Shown: in pieces, positions 1-4,530 of the stretch
Position numbering within the stretch: the stretch's first letter is position 1
Layout: the number at the start of each line of letters is the position of its first letter
Source: Thermus_A sp040290245
GTDB lineage: Bacteria; Deinococcota; Deinococci; Deinococcales; Thermaceae
DNA length: 5,455 nucleotides
NCBI RefSeq assembly: GCF_040290245.1
Contig: NZ_PSMQ01000083.1
Location: forward strand, 1 to 5,455
Direction: 5' to 3'
The notes under the pieces: model-generated
Told to the model about the DNA's origin: nothing
The model's database searches: none
The model's input: the letters and a program-made list of their open reading frames with translations, nothing else
Program-made: the position numbers and the translations under genes

Positions 1-163
1 CCGGGGGGAGGTCCACCTCCCCCGCCATGAGCTTGGCCAGAAAGGCCAGGATGTCCCGCTCCACGATGGTGCCATCCGGGCCTGTCCCCTGGAGCTTACG
101 CCAGTCTATGCCGTTTTCCTCGGCAAGCCGCCGGGCAAGGGGCGTGATCTTGGGTTCCTCCAT
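1..163 (-). CDS. E3-binding (peripheral subunit-binding) domain protein, N-terminal part
   Basis: The 54 visible codons start with ATG at 163 and run off the left edge. Residues about 6-43 match the peripheral subunit-binding domain of 2-oxoacid dehydrogenase E2 subunits: ITPLARRLAEENGID, then KLQGTGPDGTI, then ERDILAFL. In E2 proteins this small three-helix domain holds the E3 (dihydrolipoamide dehydrogenase) or E1 subunit. Here it sits at the very N-terminus with no lipoyl domain before it, so this is not an ordinary E2 acyltransferase. It could be a separate E3-binding protein or a domain reused elsewhere; the rest of the protein lies outside the window and its role is unknown. ATG 163 was chosen because the domain follows at once and a -10-like hexamer ends 9 bases upstream. 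No Shine-Dalgarno is present, which fits leaderless translation. The family call is firm, the function is not. Confidence 0.82.
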   Translation of the reverse strand, partial: MEEPKITPLARRLAEENGIDWRKLQGTGPDGTIVERDILAFLAKLMAGEVDLPP

Positions 164-204
164 CTTGGGCTTATCATAGCAAGGTGGGCGAGCGTTTGGC
201 CGAA
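164..204 (-). promoter_or_regulatory. Leaderless-type promoter of the E3-binding domain gene
   Basis: On the minus strand TATGAT (178-173) matches five of six bases of the -10 consensus. It is followed by nine bases and then the ATG at 163, so transcription should start at or within about three bases of the start codon. No good -35 hexamer is seen at the usual 16-18 base distance; the bases there read GGCCAA or similar. This pattern of -10, about 9 bases, then ATG without a ribosome-binding site is the leaderless form known from Thermus/Deinococcus. The promoter call is inferred from spacing and sequence only. Confidence 0.6.
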
Positions 205-283
205 ATTCCCCCTCGGGGGTGTAGACGGTTGAAAAATCGCCAATCCCGCTTGGCAGGGCCCTTCAGATGGCCTGGCTCATTTG

Positions 284-307
284 CTCGCCCTTCGCTTTGC
301 GAAGCCG
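284..307 (+). repeat. Short hairpin repeat, copy 1
   Basis: A 24-base unit with stem TTCGC (291-295), loop TTT and closing stem GCGAA (299-303); one more C-G pair is possible outside. It shares the flanking CTCG and the GAAGC after the stem with the three later copies. It is the most divergent copy (CCC where the others have GTG) and lies in non-coding DNA. Its distance to copy 2 (106 bases) is not a multiple of three, unlike the distances among copies 2-4. Confidence 0.6.
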
Positions 308-389
308 GCACGCCACCCGGATTGACGCAGGGAAGAGGGCCAGGCCGCGGAGGACAAGGGGGCTCTGGAGCGCATGCGCAGGGTTTCCT

Positions 390-413
390 CCCGGTGTTCC
401 CTTCGGGAAGCAG
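390..413 (+). repeat. Short hairpin repeat, copy 2
   Basis: This copy has stem TTCCC (397-401), loop TTC and stem GGGAA (405-409). Compared with copies 1 and 3 the fourth stem base is changed from G to C and its partner from C to G, so pairing is kept. The unit contains the in-frame GTG at 394 that is the most likely nuclease start codon, meaning the start may have been supplied by the repeat. Confidence 0.65.
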
Positions 414-1227
414 CATAGGGGCAAAAGGAATCGGGCTGGGCGCAATCCTTTTTTTGACCCTTTTGGCCTCGGCCCTCTCGGTGTTCGCTTCGCGAAGCAG
501 CTCGGTGTTTGCTTCGCAAAGCAACTCCCCCCAGGGAAGGCTCCAGGGGCCCTCCAGCGTCCTTAAGGTGGTGGATGGAGACACCCTAGAGCTCTTAGGG
601 GTGGGCACCGTTCGCCTGATCGGGATAGACGCTCCGGAGAGCTCCTACAACCGCCGTACCTCGGGGCCCGAAGAGGTGCGCTTGGGCCAAGCGGCGAAGG
701 CCTTCCTCTCCAGGCTCGTCCTTGGGAAGCAGGTCTGGCTCGAGCTGGACACCCAGGAGCGGGACCGCTACCGCCGGCTTTTGGCCTATGTCTACCTGGA
801 AAGCCCGAAGGGGGACTGGAGTTCCGGGGGCAGAAGGTTCCTCCAGGTCAACCTCGAGATGGTCCGGGCCGGGTGGGCGGAGGTCTACACGGTTCCACCC
901 AACGTACGGTACGCAACGCTTTTCCTCGAGGCCCAGCGCCAGGCCCGATCAAAGGGCCTGGGGGTCTGGGGGCGCGCCGCCACGGGTACGGAAAAAGGCC
1001 GGTGCGACCCCGCCTATCCCGAGGTCTGCATCCCCCCACCCCCTCCGGACCTGGACTGCAAGGACATCCCCCACCGCAACTTCCGCGTGCTCCCCCCCGA
1101 CCCCCACCGGTTCGACCGGGACCGGGATGGGGTGGGGTGTGAGGGAGGCGCGGTTCAACCTGCTCCTGCTCGTCCAGGGGCCGCGGAAGGAGAGGGGGTT
1201 TTCCAGGAAAGCCACCGGGGGGTCTAA
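394..1227 (+). CDS. Exported staphylococcal nuclease (SNase/TNase) family protein with C-terminal excalibur-like domain
   Basis: Probable secreted or envelope-bound Ca2+-dependent nuclease that cuts nucleic acids to small products. Numbered from GTG 394 (277 residues), a hydrophobic segment at about 13-28 with possible AXA sites (A-S-A27, V-F-A32) indicates a signal peptide. The SNase domain spans about 56-194. VVDGDT carries D61, VRLIGIDAPE carries R74, D79 and E82, and DRYRRLLAYVY carries R128. These match the S. aureus Asp21, Arg35, Asp40, Glu43 and Arg87 set, so the active site looks complete. A proline bridge leads to an excalibur-like calcium-binding module at about 219-250 (DLDCKDI, DRDRDGVGCE; Cys 222 and 249). 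The last 27 residues are low complexity. The start is uncertain: the frame is open to 184, and no Shine-Dalgarno precedes GTG 394. GTG 394 was chosen because it gives a normal-length signal peptide. Codons 390-524 overlap hairpin repeats. The next gene is convergent. Confidence 0.85.
   Translation: MFPSGSSIGAKGIGLGAILFLTLLASALSVFASRSSSVFASQSNSPQGRLQGPSSVLKVVDGDTLELLGVGTVRLIGIDAPESSYNRRTSGPEEVRLGQAAKAFLSRLVLGKQVWLELDTQERDRYRRLLAYVYLESPKGDWSSGGRRFLQVNLEMVRAGWAEVYTVPPNVRYATLFLEAQRQARSKGLGVWGRAATGTEKGRCDPAYPEVCIPPPPPDLDCKDIPHRNFRVLPPDPHRFDRDRDGVGCEGGAVQPAPARPGAAEGEGVFQESHRGV
477..524 (+). repeat. Tandem hairpin repeat, copies 3 and 4 (2 x 24 bases)
   Basis: Two directly adjoining 24-base units (477-500, 501-524) differ at only three positions. 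Two of those are a matched change in the stem: TTCGC/GCGAA at 484-496 becomes TTTGC/GCAAA at 508-520, with the same TTC loop. The 24-base period is eight codons, so the unit stays in the nuclease frame. It encodes SVFASRS then SVFASQS, just after the hydrophobic core of the signal peptide. Same-direction copies with paired stem changes suggest that the fold matters or that a palindromic element has multiplied here. Confidence 0.75.
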
Positions 1228-1231
1228 GACG

Positions 1232-1261
1232 CCCCCGCCGTGGTCTTTCCCGCGGCGGGGG
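1232..1261. terminator. GC hairpin between convergent genes, possible bidirectional terminator
   Basis: CCCCCGCCG (1232-1240) pairs perfectly with CGGCGGGGG (1253-1261), nine G-C pairs around a 12-base loop. It lies 4 bases after the nuclease stop and 12 bases after the rpsA stop on the other strand, so it is placed to end both transcripts. A T-rich tract follows on the plus strand only after about 12 bases (1274-1281), and none follows on the minus strand. It is therefore not a textbook intrinsic terminator in either direction. Confidence 0.55.
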
Positions 1262-1273
1262 GGTGGGGACGGG

Positions 1274-2875
1274 TTATTTTTCCTCCTCGAGGCCCAGGCT
1301 TGCCAGGAGGTCCCCGTAGAGGTCGCCCAGCTTCACCGTGGCCGTGGCGGTGGGCACCGCGGAGGCGTCGTATAGGTTGTACTCGGCCACCGCCCCGTAC
1401 TCGTAGGTCCGTTCAGAGGTGCGGCCCGCCTTGCGCTTCTCCCGGGTCTTGCCCTTAGCCCGGCGGGGGCGCTCCTCCTTCTCCTCCTTTGGCCTGGGGG
1501 CGGGGGGCGGGAGGAGGCGCTTGCGGGAGAGGGAGATGCGCTGCTCCACCGGGTCGATGTTCAGGACCACCACCTCCATCTCCTCCCCCCTCTGGAAGAG
1601 GGCGGCCGGGTTTTCCACCCGGGCGTAGTCCAGCTCGCTTACGTGGACCAGACCCTCCATGCCGGGCTCGATCTCCACGAAAACCCCGAACTCGGTCACC
1701 CCGGTGACCTTCCCCTTGACCACGCTCCCGGGAGGGTACTTTTCCACCAGGGCCTGCCAGGGGTCGGGCTGGGTCTGCTTCAGGCCCAAGGAGAGGCGGC
1801 GCTCCTGCGGATCCAGGCGCAAGACCACAGCCTCCACCTCTTCCCCTTCCTTCAGGACCTCGGAGGGGTGGCGGGGGCGCTTGGTCCAGGACAGCTCGGA
1901 GACGTGGATAAGGCCCTCGAGGCCAGGCTCCACCTCTATGAAGGCCCCGAAGGGGGTGAGGCCCACCACCTTGCCCCGGACCCGGCTGCCCACGGGGTAC
2001 TTCTCCTCTACGGTGGTCCAGGGGTCGGGGATGAGGGCCTTGATGGAGAGGTTGATCCGCTCCTTCTCAGGGTCCACGGAGAGGACCTTGGCCCGCACCT
2101 TCTGGCCCTTGCGAATGACCTCTTTGGGATGGTTGAACCGGCCCCAGGTGATCTCGGAGCGGTGGACCAGGCCGTCCACCGGGCCCAGGTTGACGAAGGC
2201 CCCGAACTCGGTGACGTCCACCACCACCCCCTCCACCTCCTGGCCAGGCTCGAGGGATTTCAAAAAGGCTTCCTTGGCCCTCTTCTGCTCCTCTTCCAGA
2301 ATGGCCCGACGGGAAAGGATGATGCGCTGCTTTTTCCGGTGGACCTCGATGATCTTAGCCAGGACCTGCTGCCCCAGGTAGGGGTCCAGGTTAGGGGTGC
2401 GCCTCAGGTCCACCTGGCTTGCGGGCATAAAGGCTTCCAAGCCCATAAGGTCCGCGACCAGACCGCCCTTGACCTTTTCCTTGATGGTGACGGTGACCGG
2501 CTCCCCCTTCTCGTAGAGGGCCTGGACCTGGTCCCAGACCTCCGCGGCCTCCACCTTCTTGCGGGAGAGGATAATCTGGCCGTTTTCCATATCGGCCTTG
2601 AGGACCTGGACCCGGACCTGATCCCCGGGCTTGAGAAGAGCCTTGAGCTCCTCTTCTGTAAGGGCCCTTTCCGTCAACTGGTTGAAGGGGATCATGCCCT
2701 CTACCTTCGCGCCGATGTCCACCGCCACGCCTTCGCTCCCCACAAAGACCACTTTGCCGGTGAGGATCTGGCCGGGCCGGAGGGTCTTTTCCAACCGGCC
2801 GCCCGTGGCCTCGAGGGCCTCCTCCATGCTGAACTGGGTCTGGGTCGCCTGTTCCTTCTGCTCCGAAGCCGCCAT
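1274..2875 (-). CDS. rpsA: 30S ribosomal protein S1
   Basis: S1 binds mRNA on the small ribosomal subunit and helps load it for initiation. The protein has 533 residues and five S1 (OB-fold) RNA-binding repeats at about 33-106, 121-190, 208-279, 294-366 and 381-453. Repeats 3-5 show the classic pattern: G-x-V-x-G-x-V, then FGAFV/FGVFV, then EGLVHVSEL, and LSLxxK at the end. Repeats 1-2 are more diverged, as in the ribosome-anchoring half of other S1 proteins. After repeat 5 comes a charged linker of about 40 residues rich in Lys, Arg and Glu. A tail then follows with a Tyr-rich stretch and a final KLGDLYGDLLASLG segment. ATG 2875 was chosen because AGGAGG lies at 2891-2886, ten bases before it; the frame stays open to a TTG at 2971 but that part reads as leader. 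It lies downstream of dnaB and converges with the nuclease gene. Confidence 0.95.
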   Translation of the reverse strand: MAASEQKEQATQTQFSMEEALEATGGRLEKTLRPGQILTGKVVFVGSEGVAVDIGAKVEGMIPFNQLTERALTEEELKALLKPGDQVRVQVLKADMENGQIILSRKKVEAAEVWDQVQALYEKGEPVTVTIKEKVKGGLVADLMGLEAFMPASQVDLRRTPNLDPYLGQQVLAKIIEVHRKKQRIILSRRAILEEEQKRAKEAFLKSLEPGQEVEGVVVDVTEFGAFVNLGPVDGLVHRSEITWGRFNHPKEVIRKGQKVRAKVLSVDPEKERINLSIKALIPDPWTTVEEKYPVGSRVRGKVVGLTPFGAFIEVEPGLEGLIHVSELSWTKRPRHPSEVLKEGEEVEAVVLRLDPQERRLSLGLKQTQPDPWQALVEKYPPGSVVKGKVTGVTEFGVFVEIEPGMEGLVHVSELDYARVENPAALFQRGEEMEVVVLNIDPVEQRISLSRKRLLPPPAPRPKEEKEERPRRAKGKTREKRKAGRTSERTYEYGAVAEYNLYDASAVPTATATVKLGDLYGDLLASLGLEEEK

Positions 2876-3026
2876 CCGCCTGTTTCCTCCTGTCGCCTTG
2901 CCGCCTGCCTGGGGGCACGAAAGGGCTTGGGGTGCTTCGCGGTCAGCCACGTAGGGGCTACGTTCCAGCAAACACCGGGAGGAAGCCCTCCCTTCCCTTG
3001 GCTATCGCGCGGCCCCCCAGGGCATA
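2876..3026 (-). promoter_or_regulatory. rpsA mRNA leader with two hairpins and strong Shine-Dalgarno
   Basis: If transcription starts from the TATAAA at 3039-3034, the leader is about 150 bases. In transcript order it contains GGGAGG-GCTT-CCTCCC (2992-2977, six pairs), then ACGTAG-CCC-CTACGT (2963-2949, six pairs), and last the Shine-Dalgarno AGGAGG (2891-2886). rpsA is controlled by its own product in E. coli through leader structure. Whether these hairpins do something similar here is inference; their base pairing is directly visible. Confidence 0.5.
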
Positions 3027-3033
3027 CCCTCCC

Positions 3034-3062
3034 TTTATACCACGGCCAAGGGCGTTTGCCTA
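3034..3062 (-). promoter_or_regulatory. Candidate rpsA promoter overlapping the dnaB stop codon
   Basis: On the minus strand TAGGCA (3062-3057, four of six bases of TTGACA) and TATAAA (3039-3034, five of six of TATAAT) are separated by exactly 17 bases. The -35 element begins with the TAG stop codon of dnaB, so S1 could be transcribed separately from dnaB without extra intergenic DNA. Read-through from dnaB remains possible because no clear terminator separates the two genes. Confidence 0.5.
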
Positions 3063-4391
3063 GTCCTTGGCCAGGTCGTTGAACCGGACGTGCTGGGCGT
3101 GGAACTGCAGCTCCACCACGCCCGTGGGCCCGTTTCTCTGCTTCCCGACGATGACCTCCGCGATCCCCGCCTTCTCCGAGTGGGGGTTATAGTACTCATC
3201 CCGGTAGATGAACATGACCAGGTCCGCGTCCTGCTCCAGGCTTCCCGACTCCCTCAGGTCCGAGAGCATGGGCCTTTTGTTGGGCCTGGCCTCCACCGCC
3301 CGGGAGAGCTGGGATAGGGCCAAAACGGGAACGGAAAGCTCCCGTGCCAGGCCCTTTAGGCCCCTCGAGATGGCGGCGATCTCCTGCTGGCGGTTCTCCC
3401 CGTTTTTGGAAGGGCTGGAGATGAGCTGGAGGTAGTCCACCACCAAGAGCCCGATCTCCTCCCGGGCCTTAAGCCGCCTGGCCCGGGCGCGAAGCTCCAT
3501 CAGGGTGAGGTCGGGGGAGTCGTCGATGAAGATGGGGGCTTCGGAGAGCCGGCCCGCCACGTCCACTAGACGGGAGAAGTCCCGGTCGGTCAGGGCCCCT
3601 TGCCGGACCCGGTTCATGTCGATGCGGGCCTCCGAGCAGAGCATCCTGAGGACCAGCTGGCCCGCGGGCATCTCCAGGGAGTAGATGGCCACCGGTATGC
3701 GGTCCTTTAAGGCCGCGTGCTGGGCGATGGTGAGGGCGAAGGCGGTCTTGCCCATGGCGGGGCGGGCGGCCAGGATGTTCAAGGAGCCGGGCAGAAGGCC
3801 CCCGATCAGCTGGTCTAGCTCCTTAAAGCCGGTGCGGACCCCGCTTGTCTCCCCTTTGTTTTGGAAGAGGTCCTCGATGTGTTCAAAGGTTTCGTGGACA
3901 AGCTCCCTCAAGGGGCGGCCCTCGGGCGTGGTCTTGGCCAGGGCCACCTCCAGCACCTTCCGCCCCGCCTGGTCCAGGATCTCGTCCAGGCTCCCCGCCT
4001 CCTCGTAGGCCAGGCGCATGGCCTCCCCCGCCGCCTGGATGAGCCGCCTTAAGGCCCATTTCTCCGCTACGATCCGGGCGTAGTGCTCCGCGTAAAGGGC
4101 GGTGGGCGTGGACTCCTGGAGGGCCACCAGGTAGCTTAGCCCCCCCACCGCCTCGAGCTCGCCCCGGCGGGCGAGCTCCTCGCTTAAGGTGACCAGGTCC
4201 ACGGGAAGGTGGCGCGCCCGTATGGCCTGCATGGCCGCGAAGATCTTGCGATGGGCCTCGTGGTAGAAGGCCTCCGGGGTGGGGAGAAGCCCTTCCAGTC
4301 CGTCCAGGATCTCCGAATCCAAAAGAATCGACCCCAGAACGCTCTGCTCCGCCTCGAGGCTATGGGGGGGAATACGGCCCGCCGGTTCCAT
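3060..4391 (-). CDS. dnaB: Replicative DNA helicase DnaB
   Basis: Hexameric ring helicase that unwinds DNA at the replication fork and contacts primase and the clamp loader. The 443 residues are the usual length. The N-terminal domain (about 5-105) begins IPPHSLEAEQSVLGSILLD, a family signature. A linker of about 110-185 precedes the RecA-like ATPase domain starting near GVRTGFKELDQLIGGL (184). Walker A is ARPAMGKT (209-216), the catalytic Glu is E240 in YSLEM, and Walker B is LLVVDYLQL (D319). QLSRAVEARP and SDLRESGSLEQDAD follow, and the arginine finger region is GKQRNG (K417, R419). No intein interrupts the helicase domain. ATG 4391 was chosen over an upstream TTG at 4427, because the domain starts just after it and a -10-like TAGACT ends ten bases before it. 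No Shine-Dalgarno lies at the proper distance, so leaderless translation is likely. rpsA follows after 184 bases on the same strand. Confidence 0.96.
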   Translation of the reverse strand: MEPAGRIPPHSLEAEQSVLGSILLDSEILDGLEGLLPTPEAFYHEAHRKIFAAMQAIRARHLPVDLVTLSEELARRGELEAVGGLSYLVALQESTPTALYAEHYARIVAEKWALRRLIQAAGEAMRLAYEEAGSLDEILDQAGRKVLEVALAKTTPEGRPLRELVHETFEHIEDLFQNKGETSGVRTGFKELDQLIGGLLPGSLNILAARPAMGKTAFALTIAQHAALKDRIPVAIYSLEMPAGQLVLRMLCSEARIDMNRVRQGALTDRDFSRLVDVAGRLSEAPIFIDDSPDLTLMELRARARRLKAREEIGLLVVDYLQLISSPSKNGENRQQEIAAISRGLKGLARELSVPVLALSQLSRAVEARPNKRPMLSDLRESGSLEQDADLVMFIYRDEYYNPHSEKAGIAEVIVGKQRNGPTGVVELQFHAQHVRFNDLAKD

Positions 4392-4431
4392 AAGCCCAGA
4401 TAGTCTACGCCCTCCTTCCCCGGCCAAGGAA
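4392..4431 (-). promoter_or_regulatory. Leaderless-type promoter of dnaB
   Basis: TAGACT at 4407-4402 (minus strand) fits the TANNNT -10 pattern and is followed by ten bases and then ATG 4391, so the transcript would begin at or near the start codon. The -35 position holds only a weak TTCCTT-like sequence. A purine-rich AAGGAGGG lies further up, too far from the ATG to act as its ribosome-binding site. Confidence 0.5.
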
Positions 4432-4488
4432 GCCCCCTCCCCACAAGGGAAGGGTTGGGCGGTTAAGGCCTTTCTCAGGGGGAAGGGC

Positions 4489-4494
4489 TAGACT
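4489..4494 (+). promoter_or_regulatory. Candidate -10 of the TPR lipoprotein gene
   Basis: TAGACT on the plus strand is the same hexamer as the dnaB -10 on the other strand. Transcription would start near 4501. The -35 region is poor (TTAAGG at 4463-4468, spacing too long). The TAG also closes the reading frame of the downstream gene, so that gene must start after 4491. Confidence 0.4.
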
Positions 4495-4502
4495 GGGATC
4501 AC

Positions 4503-4522
4503 CCACCGGGGTGGCCCGGTGG
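4503..4522 (+). promoter_or_regulatory. Hairpin in the short leader of the TPR lipoprotein gene
   Basis: CCACCGGG (4503-4510) and CCCGGTGG (4515-4522) form a perfect eight-pair stem with a GTGG loop. It ends eight bases before ATG 4531. If transcription starts near 4501 the hairpin is at the very 5' end of the mRNA, leaving only CTCGAGGG unpaired before the start codon. It could protect the RNA end or limit ribosome access. It also covers the alternative GTG start at 4519. Confidence 0.5.
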
Positions 4523-4530
4523 CTCGAGGG

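Larger units (their letters stand above)
164..393. other. Intergenic region between divergent genes, with first hairpin repeat
   Basis: This stretch separates the E3-binding domain gene (minus) from the nuclease gene (plus). The plus-strand reading frame is open back to 184, but its translation is Pro/Gly/Arg-rich with no recognisable domain and precedes a normal signal peptide, so I read it as non-coding. It holds a C5-TC-G5 inverted repeat at 208-219 and the first hairpin repeat copy at 284-307. A TTGACG (-35-like) at 322-327 has no partner -10 at the right distance. I found no convincing plus-strand promoter or Shine-Dalgarno for the nuclease here. Confidence 0.55.

Noticed and set aside
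184..393. N-terminal extension of the nuclease from GTG 184
   Set aside because: The translation is low complexity with no domain and would bury the signal peptide about 80 residues inside the protein. It also overlaps the promoter of the divergent gene.
284..524. CRISPR array
   Set aside because: The units are only 24 bases, spaced irregularly (106, 87, 24 bases between starts), with no uniform spacers, and two lie back to back in coding sequence.
174..608. Minus-strand open frame over the nuclease 5' region with repeated EANTE-like words
   Set aside because: The repeated words come from translating the hairpin repeat. The frame runs into the SNase domain on the other strand and shows no start signal or domain.
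1080..1227. Frameshift at the C-runs near the nuclease 3' end
   Set aside because: The excalibur-like module reads through the C-runs in one frame to its final CE, so the frame is intact up to there. Only the 27-residue tail beyond it is unsupported by homology.
2876..2971. rpsA start at the upstream TTG 2971
   Set aside because: The extra 32 residues do not resemble S1 and cover the leader hairpins, while ATG 2875 has a clear AGGAGG.
1643..3082. A 479-codon open frame on the plus strand opposite rpsA
   Set aside because: It mirrors the rpsA frame in GC-rich DNA, is His/Leu/Gly/Pro-rich with no domain, has no ribosome-binding site, and crosses the rpsA leader. The S1 reading on the other strand is unmistakable.
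3420..3800. Intein or insertion in dnaB at the Walker A or Walker B region
   Set aside because: The helicase domain is continuous, with normal spacing from ARPAMGKT to VVDYLQL and normal total length.
4392..4427. dnaB start at the upstream TTG 4427
   Set aside because: It would lie upstream of the -10 hexamer, and the family N-terminus begins right after ATG 4391.
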